DNA of 64,000 nucleotides, taken from positions 63,034,607 to 63,098,606 of the forward strand of contig NC_064835.1 of the NCBI RefSeq assembly GCF_024166365.1, written 5' to 3'. The notes under the pieces are model-generated. The model did no database searches. It saw only the letters and a list, made by a program, of their open reading frames with translations, and was not told the DNA's origin. Of this stretch, positions 23,663 to 33,785 are shown in pieces. A program made the translations under genes and the position numbers. Each line of letters begins with the position of its first letter. The first letter of the stretch is position 1. This DNA comes from Elephas maximus indicus. Taxonomy: Eukaryota > Chordata > Mammalia > Proboscidea > Elephantidae.

Positions 23663-24030
23663 TTGTTGTTAGCTGCTGTCAAGTCAGACCCCCACCCCTA
23701 ACTCATGTGGCCCTGTGAACAACAGAACAAAATGCTGTCACCCACACCGTCCGCATCATCAGCTGAGGATTGGATTGTTGTGATCCATAGGGTTTTCATA
23801 GGCTGATTTTTTGGTAGTAGATCACCAGGCCTCTCTTCCTAGCCTGTCTTAGTCTGAAAGCTCTGCTGAAACCTGTTCAGTATCATAGCAACATGCAAGC
23901 CACCACTGACAGATGGGTGGTAGCTGCACACAGGATTCATTTGCAGGGACTCAAACTCGGGTCTCCTGGGGTCTTCTGTGTCTCTGCATGCAACGTGAGA
24001 ATTCTACCACTGAACCACCAATACCTCAAA
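23663..24030 (-). mobile_element. Composite SINE: tRNA-Gly-like head, RTE-derived body and tail
   Basis: Read on the minus strand it begins with a tRNA-Gly-like region (24,026-23,946) holding an A box TGGTTCAGTGG and a degraded B box GTTTGAGTCC. It then continues into sequence matching the 5' end of the RTE (AGCTTTCAGACTAAGACAGG), and ends in the RTE-like tail (CTAACAACAAGGG). Pol III would be expected to start at the internal boxes. A second, better tRNA copy is at 55,828-56,160. Confidence 0.75.
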
Positions 24031-24267
24031 ACAACCCTTAGGCCTGAGCAGCAAAGACCCTTGCTCTGGGCCGTGTGTTCACTACCTACCTCCCAACTTG
24101 ATCCTTCCCAAGTCTTCCCTGTCTTAGAGAACAGAAATTGCATTTCTTCAGTTGCTCAGGCCAAAAACCTTAGAATCATCCTTGACTCCTCCTTCCCTCA
24201 CACCATACATCTAATTCACCCACAAAATTTGCCAGCTCTACTTTCAAAATACATCTCATAACCTACC
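24031..24267 (-). repeat. L2-like remnant, antisense
   Basis: Reads like antisense L2: TTGACTCCTCCTTCCCTCAC, then continuing past the LTR with TAGTCCAAATCATCATCATC (24,813). The L2 sequence is continuous across 24,268-24,784 once the LTR is removed. Confidence 0.5.
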
Positions 24268-24779
24268 TGTCATGGATTGAATTATGTCCCCCCAAAAATG
24301 TGTGTATCAATTTGGCTGGGCCCTGATTTCCAGTATTGTATGGTTGTCCTCCATTTTGTGACTGTAATTTAATGTTAAAGAGCATCAGGGTGGGATTACC
24401 CAGGTCACATTCCTGATCCAAAGTGAAGGGAGTTTCCCTGGGGTGTGGCCTGCACCACGGTTTTTCTCCCTCAAGAGATAAAAGGAATTGGAAGCAAGCA
24501 GAGCGTTGGTGACCTCATACCACCAAGAAAGCAGTGCAGGGAGCAGAGCGTGTCCTTTGGACCTGAGGTTCCTGCACTGAAGTGCTTCCAGACCAAGGGA
24601 AGATTGATGACAAGGACCTTCTTCCAGAGCCGATAGAGAGAGAAAGCCTTCCCCTGGAGCCAGCACAGCACCCTGAATTCGGTCTTTTAGCCTGCTGGAC
24701 TGTGAGAGAATAAACTTCTCTTTGTTAAAACCATCCACTTGTGGTTTTTCTATTACGGCAGCCCTAGATAACTAAGACA
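24268..24779 (+). mobile_element. ERVL-like solo LTR with perfect 5-bp duplication
   Basis: 512 bp, TGTCATGGATTG...AACTAAGACA, i.e. TG...CA ends. CTACC lies at 24,263-24,267 and 24,780-24,784. A polyadenylation hexamer AATAAA sits at 24,709, fixing the sense orientation. No internal region is present, so it is the product of LTR-LTR recombination. Five sister copies lie in this window. Confidence 0.85.
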
Positions 24780-25400
24780 CTACCACACTCACCACCTCAG
24801 TGAACTACCAGCATAGTCCAAATCATCATCATCTCTGCCTAGACAATCACGATAACTTCCTTCTAACTTATACGAGTCCCTGCTTCCTTCCTTGCAGTCT
24901 TACAATGTGTTTACCACATAGTGACCAGACTATCCTTTCAATGTGTAAGGCAGATCTTACCACTTCTCTCCTCAAAAGACACCAAGTCTTCCATCTTATC
25001 CAGAGTAAAAAACCAAATTCTTAAGATGGGCTATAAAAAAGAAAAAACCAAACCCATTGCCGCTGAGTTGATTCTGACTCATAGCGGCCCCATGGGACAG
25101 AGTGCAACTGCTGCACAGGGTTTCCAAGGAGCGCCTGGTGGATTCTAACTGCCAACCTTTTGGTTAGCAGCTGTAGCTCTTAATCACTACGCCATGAGAG
25201 TTTCAGGCCCCTGGTTACTTCTCTGCCTTTGGCTCTTACCCTTCTGCCCATCAATCACTCTACTTCTGATACATTCCTTACTGTTTCTTGACCAGCTGGC
25301 ATGCTTTCTAGTCAAGATCTTTGCACTTACTGATTTCTCAGTCTCTTGTACATTTCCCTAGATAGCCACATAACTCTCCTTCACTTCCCGTTTCTGAGGC
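24780..25400 (-). repeat. L2-like remnant, antisense, split by an AfroSINE
   Basis: Phrases of antisense L2, such as CTCCTCAAAAGACACCAAGT and CTGGTTACTTCTCTGCCTTT, lie on either side of the SINE at 25,040. Confidence 0.5.
25040..25205 (-). mobile_element. AfroSINE
   Basis: Antisense copy from AAAAAACCAAACCCATTGCC to CACTACGCCATGAGAGTTTC; full length. Confidence 0.9.
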
Positions 25401-25404
25401 TCTT

Positions 25405-25725
25405 ATAAGTGAAAGAGAGAGGCAGGATCAGAAAGGAGATGTGATTATGAAAGCAGAGGTTAGGGGGATGGGGTTGCTGGCTTTGAAGATGGAAGGGGGA
25501 TCACAAGTCAAGGAACGCAGTTTCACCCCTACAGAAGTTAGAAATGGTTCCCTCCCTAGGGTTTTCACAGGAATTCAGTCCTGCCAACACCTTGATTTTA
25601 GTCCAGTGAGACCCATTACAGAATGATGACCTATAGCACTATAAAATAATAAACTTTTTTTTTTTTAAAGGCTCGAAGTTTGTGGCAATTTGTTATCGCC
25701 ACAATAGGAAACTAATACTTGGTAG
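25405..25725 (+). mobile_element. MaLR-type LTR (MLT1/MST-like)
   Basis: Contains CTGCCAACACCTTGATTTTA, GTCCAGTGAGACCCATTACA, ATAATAAA and the terminus CACAATAGGAAACTAATAC, the characteristic 3' half of mammalian apparent LTR retrotransposons. Confidence 0.75.
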
Positions 25726-25732
25726 TTTTGAC

Positions 25733-25765
25733 CAGAATTCTACCACTGAACCACCAATGTCCCCC
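25733..25765 (-). repeat. Fragment of the tRNA-Gly SINE head
   Basis: AGAATTCTACCACTGAACCA followed by CCAATGTCC is the antisense start of the tRNA-Gly-like head seen at 24,026. Only about 30 bp remains. Confidence 0.5.
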
Positions 25766-26290
25766 TATAATTAAGCATAGAAACAGGAAATTATGTTGAT
25801 ATCAACTCTCACCAAAAAACTTCACTATATCCAAAGGGTTAACGGACCACAACTACCACAGCCTCTACCTAACAGTCCAGCACAACTAGATGGTGCCTGG
25901 CTACCACCACCGACTGCTCTCAAAGAGATCACAATAGAGGATCCCAGACAGAGCTGGAGAAAAATGTAGAACAAAATTCAAACTCACAAAAAAAGACCAG
26001 GCTTACTGGTCTGACAGAGACTGGAGAAATCCCAAGAGTATGGCCCCCAGTCACTCCTGAGGATCACCCTTTGGTCAAAATCAGACAGCCTATAAAACAA
26101 AATGAGACTAAATGGGCACACCAGCTCAGGGGCAAGGATGAGAAGGCAGGAGAGTATAGGAAAGCTGGTAACAGGGAACCCAAGGTCGAGAAAAGGAGAG
26201 TGTTGACATGTCATGGGGTTGGCAAGGAATGTCACAAACCAATATGTGTATTAATTGTTTAACGAGCAACTAATTTCCTCTGTAACCCTT
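25766..26290 (+). mobile_element. L1 3'-UTR fragment
   Basis: Shares with the other L1 tails the phrases CTAGATGGTGCCTGGCTACC, AAAAAAGACCAGGCTTACTG and GGTCTGACAGAGACTGG. It is a more diverged subfamily of the same 3' UTR and has no poly-A end of its own. Confidence 0.65.
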
Positions 26291-26308
26291 TGTCGAAAGT
26301 ACAATTGA

Positions 26309-26334
26309 AAACACACACACACACACACACACAC
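26309..26334. repeat. (CA)n microsatellite
   Basis: About 13 perfect CA units. Confidence 0.95.
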
Positions 26335-26915
26335 TTCACTATGCTGTGGATCCCATTCACTGCCTTTACTCAAGGGTTTTAGTCCTGCAACTTTGCCTTT
26401 CTCCTTAGCATCATCAATTCTCACTCTCTACTGGATCATTCTCATCTTGAATAAAATGAAAGAAAATAAAAATCTCCTCACAGGCATCTGCCCTGTTTCT
26501 GTTTCCCTTTATATATATACATATAAAACTTCTTGAGAGAGCTCTCTGTGGTTACCATGTTCACCTCCCCACCTTCGACTTCAGCCCAGCTCTCTTTCCC
26601 TTGCCCACAATGCTCCCACAGATTAGCCTTCTTAAGATCCCTGAAACACTCCAAACGTGTTTTTATCTTAGGGCTTTTGTACTATCTGTACTCCTTGCTT
26701 CTATTGCTTCCCCATCTTAACATGGTTGGCTTCTTCTTGTGATTCAGAGCTCAGCTTAAATGTCACCTCCTCAGAGATACTGTCTGTGACCGTTAATCTA
26801 GGAGCTACTTGTTCGAGCTCTATTATATCACTCTGTTTTAATTTTCTAAACAGCCCTGTAACTATCTGAGATTTTATACCTAAGAGTGCCTGGCATGTAA
26901 TATCAACAACAAATA
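26335..26915 (-). repeat. L2-like remnant, antisense
   Basis: GAGCTCAGCTTAAATGTCAC CTCCTCAGAGATACTGTC at 26,748 is a clear antisense L2 phrase; the preceding 300 bp keep the expected order. Confidence 0.6.
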
Positions 26916-26919
26916 TAAT

Positions 26920-27080
26920 GGCCAACATTTATCAAACCCTTATTATGTGCCAGGCAAGGTTTTATAACAGTGTAATAGTCCTTTAAAAGAGGTATTATTT
27001 TTATCTTGATTTTACAGATAGGCACAGAGAATGTAAGCAACTTGCCTAAGGTTGTGCAGTAAGTGCCATCATAATCACTC
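26920..27080 (-). repeat. MIR-like ancient SINE
   Basis: Antisense MIR words: TTATTATGTGCCAGGCAAGG, GATTTTACAGATAGGCACAG and AACTTGCCTAAGGTTGTGC. Confidence 0.65.
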
Positions 27081-27366
27081 AAAAATATTTTTTGAGAAGA
27101 AGAGCAAAGGATTGAATGGTGGGGAAGGAGGAGTTTAGGAAAATAAGTTGGTAGAGAATTGTAAAAGTCCCTGTGCAAGATATTAAACCTTGACCTCTGG
27201 TAGTAGCAGTGGTGTTAAAGGAGGAGTGGGAGGATCCAAGCCACTATGGAAGTAAAATCATTGACAAGACTTCATGATGTAAATCTGGGTTCAGGAATGT
27301 CTCTGTAGTGTGCAAGAGAATTAGGCTGCCTAAGCTGGACAGACCGGAGAGAAACCACACTTGGGA
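27081..27366. other. Intergenic, no gene
   Basis: Nothing recognised; no frame above 62 codons. Confidence 0.4.
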
Positions 27367-27772
27367 GGTATTGTGGATTGAATTGTGTCCCCCCAAAATA
27401 CCTGTCAACTTGGCTAGGTCATGATTCCAGGCATTGTATGATTGTCTACCATTTTGTCATCTGATATGATTTACCTATGTGTTGTAAATCTTATCACTAT
27501 GATGTTAATGAGATGGATTATTGGCAGTTAACGTTGGTGAGATCTACAAGATTAGGTAGTGTCTTAAGCCAATCTCTTTTGAGATACAGGCAAGCAGAGA
27601 GACAGCAGGATCTCATCCCCCAAGAAAGCAGCACTGGGAGCAGAGAGTGTCCTTTGAACGCAGGGTCCCTGCGCCTAAGGACCTCCTCGACTGGGGGAAG
27701 ATTGATGACAAAGACTTGCCTCCACAGCTGACAGACAGAGAAGGCCTTTCCCTGGAGTCGATGCCCTGAGTT
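27367..27772 (+). mobile_element. ERVL-like LTR, truncated at its 3' side
   Basis: Same family as 24,268-24,779, beginning TTGTGGATTGAATTGTGTCC. It stops abruptly after TGCCCTGAGTTTGGACTTTT, where L1 sequence starts. About 100 bp of its 3' end, with the AATAAA, is missing. Confidence 0.75.
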
Positions 27773-27779
27773 TGGACTT

Positions 27780-28760
27780 TTGTATGTATAAGATCATAGC
27801 ATCTGCAAACAGAGATACTTTTACTTTTTCCTTACCGATTTGGATGCTCTTTGTTTCTTTTTCTAGCCTAATCGCTCTGGCTAGGACCTCTAGCACAATG
27901 TTGAATAAGAGTGGTGATAAAGGGCATCCTTGTGTGGTTCCTGTTCTCCGGGGGGAATGCGTTCAGGCTCTCTCCATTTAGGATGATGTTGGCTGTTGGC
28001 TTTGAACAAATGCCCTTTATTATGTTGAGAATTTCCCTTCTATTCCTAATTCGCTGAGGTTTTTTTTTTTTTTTATCATGAGTGGGTGTTGGACTTTGTC
28101 AGATGTCTTTTCTGCATATTTTTGTCTTTTGTTTTTTTGTGTGTGATGGATTACATTGATTGTTTTTCTGATGTTGAACAATCCCTGCATACCTGGTATG
28201 AATCCCACTTGGTCACAGTGAATTATTTTTTTGATATGTTGTTAAATTCTATTGGCTAGAATTTTGTTGAGGGTTTTTGTGTCTAAGTTCATGAGGGATA
28301 TTGGTCTGTAATTTTCTTTTTTTGTGGTGTCTTTACCTGGTTTTGGTAAGCTGGCTTCATAGAATGAGTTTGGGAGTATTCCATTCTTTTCTATGCTCTG
28401 AAATACCTTTAGTGGTAGTGGTGTTAACTCTTCTCTGAAAGTTTGGTAGAATTCTCCAGTGAAGCCATTAGGGCCACGGCTTTTTTTGTTGGGAGTTTTT
28501 TAAATTACCTTTTCAATCTCTTCTTTTGTTAAAGGTTTATTTAGCTGTTCTACCTCTGTTTGTGTTAGTTTAGGTAGGTAGTGTGTTTCTAGAAATTTAT
28601 GCATTTCCTCCAGGTTTTCAAATTTGTTAGAGTACAGCTTTTCATAGTATTCTGTTATGATTCTTTTAGTTTCAGTTGGGTCTGTTATGATATCGCCCAT
28701 CTTATTTCTTATTTGGGTTATTTGCTTCCTTTCCTGTTTTTCTTTTGTCAACCTGGCCAA
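27780..28760 (-). pseudogene. L1 ORF2 reverse-transcriptase fragment
   Basis: Begins with the pre-RT linker (MARLTKEKQERKQITQIRNK, then KRIITEYYEKLYSNKFENL). It continues in other frames through [20 protein letters not shown] to [13 protein letters not shown]. The catalytic box reads FADA instead of FADD, so the second catalytic aspartate is lost. The element ends a few residues later. Confidence 0.85.
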
Positions 28761-29176
28761 TGATTTATCGATTTTTTCAACCTTTTCAAAGAACCACCTT
28801 TGGTCTTGTTAAGTCTTTCAATTATTGTTCTATTCTCTATTTCATTTAATTCTGCTCTAATTTTTATTACTTGCCTTCTTCTGGTGCCTAAGGACTCCTT
28901 TGCTGCCCTCATTCTATTTGTTCGAGTTGTAAGTTTAATGCTTTCATTTTGGCCCTTTCTTCTTTTTGTATGTGTGCATTTATTGATATAAATTGATCTC
29001 TGAGCACTGCTTTTGATGTGTCCTAAAGGTTCTGGGAGGACATGCTTTCATTCTCATTTGATTCTGTGAATTCCTTTATTCCATCCTTAATTTCTTCTAC
29101 AGCCTAGTCTTTTTTGAGCAAGGCGTTTGTAGTTCATTTTCCATGTGTCTGATTTTTTTTCCTTGCTTTTTTCGTA

Positions 29177-29590
29177 TTATTTATTTCTACTTTTATGGTC
29201 AGAAAAGATGCTTTGTAATATTTCAATGCTTTGGATTCTGTTAAGGCTTGCTTTATGGCCTAATGCGTGTTCTATTCTGGAGAATGTTCCATGTGCATTG
29301 GAAAAGAGAGTATACTTGGCTGCCGTTGGGTGGAGTGTTCTGTATATGTCTATGAGGTCAAGTTGGTTGATTGTGGCATTTAGATCACTTGTGTCTTTAT
29401 TGAGTTTCTTTCTGGATGTTCTGTCCTTTACCAAAAGTGGTGTGTTTAAGTCGCCTACTATTGTTGTGGAGCTGTCTATCTCTCTTTTTAATGCTGTTAG
29501 TGTTTGTTTTATGTATTTTGGAGCCCTGTCGTTGGGTGGGTAAATATTTAATATGGTTATGTTCTTCTGGCAGATTGACCCTTTAATCAT
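29177..29590 (-). pseudogene. L1 ORF2 endonuclease fragment
   Basis: 137 open codons with ITILNIYPPN, IVGDLNTPL and the SRIEHALG region where functional L1 EN has SRIDYIL-like sequence. The ND core GDLN is kept. Both sides are out of frame. Confidence 0.85.
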
Positions 29591-30354
29591 TATATAGTGT
29601 CCTTTCTTATCCTTTGTGTGTATTTAACTTTAAAGTCTATTTTGTCAGAAATTAATATTGCCACTCCTGCTCTTTTTTGATTCTTGTTTGCTTGATATAT
29701 TTTTTTCCATCTTTTGAGTTTTAGTTTGTTTGTGTCTTTAAGTCTAAGGTGTGTCTCTTGTAGGCAGAATATAGATGTATCGTGTTTTTTTAATCCATTC
29801 TGCCACTCTCTGTCTCTTTATTGGTGCATTTTGTCCATTTACAATCAGCCCAATTATTGGTAGGTATGAGTTTTTATTTTTTTATGAGTTTAGTGCTGTC
29901 ATTTTGATATCTCTTTTTGTGTTGTTGAGTTTCTTTGTTCCATTTAATTTTCTGTGAGTCATTTTTCTTTATGTATTTTCTTTTCATCTTTTTCATTATG
30001 GTTGGTTTTGTATTTGCTGAGTCTTTATGTTTTTCTTGTTTTTTATTTTGATGTGTAGGATTGTTGGTTTCTTTTGTGGTTACCTTAATATTTACCCCTA
30101 TTTTTCTAAGTTTACACAAATCTTTTATTTCTTGTTATGGCCTTGACTCCCTCTCCATATAAAAGATCTATGACTACATTTTTTAGTCCCTCTTTTTTGT
30201 TTTAATGTTGTTATCTTCTATATAACGATGTCACTGTTTCGTTATCTTGAATGTTTTAGCTTTGATTTATTTTTGTGATTTCCGTATGTGGTTGGTATCT
30301 GGTTGCTCGGTCCTGTGTTCTAATCTTGAGTTGTTGTCTGATGTTACTGATTTT

Positions 30355-31361
30355 CTAACTGAGGACTCCCTTTAGTATTTCTTGTTGTTTTGGTTTGGTT
30401 TTTGTAAACTCCCTAAACTTCTGTTTTTCTGGCAATGTCCTAATTTCACCATCATACTGGAGAGACAGTTTTGCTGGATATATAATTCTTTGGTGCAAAT
30501 TTTTTTCCTTCAAAGCTTTATATATGTCATCCCATTGCCTTCTTGCCTGCATGGTTCCTGTTGAGTAGTCCAAGCTTAATCTTATTGACTCTCCTTTGTA
30601 GATGATTTTTCATTTATACCTAGCCACTCCTAAAATTCTCTCTTTGTCTTTGGTTTTGGCAAGTTTGATCATATTATGTCTTAGTGACTATCTTTTGGGA
30701 TCTACCTTATGTGGGTTTCGATGAGCATCTTGGTTAGATATTTTCTCATCTTTCACCATATCAGGAAAGTTTTCTGCCAACAAATCTTCAACAATTCTCT
30801 CTGTATTTTCTGTTATCCCCCCACCCTGTTCTGGTACTCCAATCACTTGTAGGTTATTCTTCTTGATAGTGTACCACGTAATTCTTAGGGTTTCCTCATT
30901 TTTTAAAATTCTTTTATCTGATTTTTCCTGAAATATGTTGGTTTCAAGTGCTTTATCTTCAGTCTCACTAATTCTGACTTCTGTTGCCTCAATTCTGCTC
31001 CTTTTTGTATTGAGTTGTTTAATTCTGAAATTTTATTGTTAATCTTCCGGGTTTCTGTTTGCTGCCTCTGTACAGATTCTTGCAGTCTCTTAAATTTGTC
31101 ATTATGCTCTTCTCTAATCTTCTTAAGTTCCTCTATTGCTTTGTTATTATGCCCCTTGGCTTGTTCTGCATTTTGCCTTATTGCCTTCCTGATCTCATGA
31201 AGAGTTCTGTATATGAGTCTTTTGTATTCTACCTCTGGTAATTCTAGGAAGTTCCCTTCTTCCAGAAGATTTCTTGAGTCTTTGTTTTGGGAGCTTGCTA
31301 AAGCCATCATGGTCTGCTTCTTTATGTGATTCGATATTGACTGTTGTTTCCGAGCCATCAA
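30355..31361 (-). pseudogene. L1 ORF1 remnant
   Basis: The first 152 codons are open (start MMARKQQSISNHIKK at 31,361), with heptad-rich coiled coil NKISELNNSIQKGAELRQQ. Then frames shift. The C-terminal part, with RIIYPAKLSLQYDGEIRT, ends at the stop codon at 30,355. ORF1 normally coats L1 RNA as a trimer. This is the best-preserved ORF1 of the window, but it is not functional. Confidence 0.85.
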
Positions 31362-32305
31362 TAAGTTATATTTATTTATTCAATGTTTGCTTACTGTGTT
31401 CAAGTGGCTTGTTTTGTTTTGATATCCCTAAGTAGGCTGTTCATGTGAACTGGTTTGATTATTGGTGCATTCGAAGCTCTAACATCCTCTCACCAGGTGG
31501 TTAGAGCTGTTACTAGGTATGTGAACCCAGGAGTCAGTTTACTTTTCTTGTATGGAATCGGCTCAGGTGTCCAGGTAGTTGGTCACCAAGTGTGTCATGA
31601 AGGCTCTCACCTATAGTCCTAGACGGGCAGGGGTGATTGCTGTAGGTACAGGTATCTGGGTGCAGTAGGGGGTCATGTGCTGAGCAAGGCAAGGGGCTGA
31701 CAGCTGCCTCTGAGTGTCTGTGAGGAACGTGTGTCTTTGTTCCCTAGAGCGGGTAGGTGGGTGTGTTTTGCAGCCAGAGTATAGGCACCCAGTGCCATTG
31801 GCTGTAAGGACTGGAAGGCACCACTTATTCTTGGACCACCGTCATGAGTGGCTAGGTGGCATGGGTGGAATCACCAGTCCTCAGGCGCCTGATGTAGGCA
31901 GATGAGGACCCTGCTTAATAGACAGAGCAGTGTCAAATGTTATGAAACTCCTTCTCCACCATAAAGCTGAAACAGTTGAGGTTAGACTTCAGGTATATAC
32001 CTTGTTGTACTATGTTAATGAGGGCCTACACTGTTGAAATGTGCCCACACAGGTATATGCAGGGGTGAAAGCCTTTCAAAGTCTGTGGATTGCTTATGCC
32101 TGTGCCTAGGCAAGGGAGCTGTTTCTGCCCTGAGTTCCCGGCTTAAGGGAGCTGGCAGTTTTTTTCCCCGTTTGTTCATTTGTTCCCTCTCCAAGGCCAG
32201 GAAAATGGTCCTAGTTCTGGCCCAGGGGACATGCCAATCTCTGAAGCCAGCTCAGACCCAGTGCAGAGTGGGAAAGGGGCAGGTAAATGGGAAAGAGGTT
32301 TTTTC

Positions 32306-32322
32306 CCAAAGTGGTGTTTTTT
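32306..32322. repeat. Target-site duplication, 3' side of the ADAMTS retrocopy
   Basis: Identical 17-bp partner of 33,769-33,785; its T's merge into the antisense poly-A tail of the retrocopy. Confidence 0.9.
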
Positions 32323-33768
32323 TTTTTTTTTTTGAGAGTTTTATAAGCTTTTTGGTTTTCCTTGTTCCTAGGGAAAAGGCTGAAAAATATTTAGTAAATA
32401 TTCTCCTAACGATTTATGAGGCTAAATACTATACTCTTTCAAAACCCTGCAAAAAGATACAAGGAAAGGGGTGGATCAATGCTTTTTTTGTTAAAAATAT
32501 TAAAAAAGAAAAACTAAAATCTAATGACAACATGTTAAAATAATACATATTTTCGTAAGATGTTAACATTTCTATAATGGTTTCTCTACACTGTATCAAC
32601 AGTGCAATGGTGATTCAGTGTAAATCTTTAGTGTTTCATTGTTACAATACTTGTGTTCAAGTACATGTTCATGAACATGATCAAAGTCTCTATTTTGACT
32701 TTTATTTTCTGTTATTAAAAGAAGGCTATAATTACAGTAGAATGTTTCCTATTGATGTCTCTATATCTAAACCAAATTCATAATACATTCTCTGAAAACC
32801 TGTTCAACAGTATGAGGTTAGTTATGTTCCACAGATTACAGAAAATGGGCTAATTCTGCATCAGGACACACACACAGAAATGATTTCTCTCCAAATATTA
32901 CTAAGCTAATATTTTTTTTTTATTAAGCTAAGTTAGTATACATTCTGGATAACTTAATAGTATTGGTGGAGAGAGAATAGTACCTTAGAGACAGCCCTAA
33001 CTTAAAAAAAGAAATTTTTTTAAAAATTCATTTTTACAATGTTTTTTTTTCTTTTTTCTTTTATTCTGGTAACTGGATCCAACTTGTCCATATAAAATTA
33101 TTTATGAAGTCATATAGGATAAATCAAGATGTTTGTGTAACCAAAACAAACACCACATTGATGTTTGGTAGGCAAAAAATAAATTAATTTGATTAAATTA
33201 TGCATAATTTGATAATATTTGGTCTGAAAAACATGCTAGTGTGTGTGCTTATAAATAATGTAACTGCAAAGAGCTGTGAGCCAGCCATCCTGCTAGAGGT
33301 CAACTCTTCTACTGCAGCTTTTGGGCATAGAAGTCCCTGCATGTCTCACAGCAGCGCTGATACCACTGCATGTCCTGACAGAGATTCTTCTCACGTATCA
33401 CCCGGCAGTACACAGGCCACTGATCTCTCAGGCACTTGAATGTCAGAGCAGCCAGCCTGGGCGACGTGATTGTATTTACATTAATCTTCTCATTGCAGCA
33501 GCGCTGAAGGTGACACGGTCTGTAAGCTGCAGGTTTTTCTGAAGAAAAGCACTCATTTCCATGTCTTCCTGTGATCTTATGCATGCACTGGATAACACGG
33601 GACTGCATTCCCTTACCACAGGTAATGGAGCACTTAGACCAGTCACCCATTCTCCATACATAGCATTTTGAGTAATCCTCGCAGTCTTCAGTCTCCCTGG
33701 GTCTGGTGGAGAGGACACATTTCTTTCTAGGGCTAGTACACCTCACGGTTTGATGACGTACACCTTTG
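32323..33768 (-). pseudogene. ADAMTS18: 5'-truncated ADAMTS retrocopy (ADAMTS18-like) inside L1
   Basis: ADAMTS proteins are secreted metalloproteases. This copy holds only the C-terminal end. Reading from 33,768, it has a partial thrombospondin type-1 repeat ([17 protein letters not shown]). A full repeat follows ([20 protein letters not shown]). Last comes a PLAC domain ([17 protein letters not shown], then [18 protein letters not shown]). At least two repeats and the PLAC domain run without introns, whereas ADAMTS genes split these over several exons. About 960 bp of 3' UTR-like sequence ends in a 17-base A-tract (T on plus strand, 32,317-32,333). A 17-bp duplication flanks it (32,306-32,322 and 33,769-33,785). 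All this marks a reverse-transcribed mRNA copy. The stop at 33,309-33,311 (TAG) is three codons ahead of TGA at 33,300-33,302. Assignment to ADAMTS18 rather than the paralogue ADAMTS16 is from memory of the C-terminus. Confidence 0.85.
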
Positions 33769-33785
33769 CCAAAGTGGTGTTTTTT
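33769..33785. repeat. Target-site duplication, 5' side of the ADAMTS retrocopy
   Basis: CCAAAGTGGTGTTTTTT on the plus strand, identical to 32,306-32,322. It is L1 5' UTR sequence copied at insertion. The minus-strand neighbourhood reads GATC/AAAAAACACC, close to the T-run/A cleavage preference of L1 endonuclease. Confidence 0.9.

Noticed and set aside
23946..24026. Functional tRNA-Gly gene
   Set aside because: The anticodon region and T-arm are altered. It continues into RTE-like sequence and recurs at 55,828, so it is a SINE head.
24385..24738. 117-codon minus-strand frame
   Set aside because: It lies within a solo LTR; related LTRs carry different frames.
26309..26334. CRISPR-like or regulatory repeat
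   Set aside because: It is a plain CA microsatellite. The window is eukaryotic.
29145..29543. 132-codon plus-strand frame with hydrophobic residues
   Set aside because: It is the reverse strand of L1 endonuclease sequence. T-rich antisense L1 gives Leu/Phe-rich frames.
32034..32543. 169-codon plus-strand frame
   Set aside because: It spans the join of L1 5' UTR, T-run and the retrocopy 3' UTR, so it cannot be a real gene.
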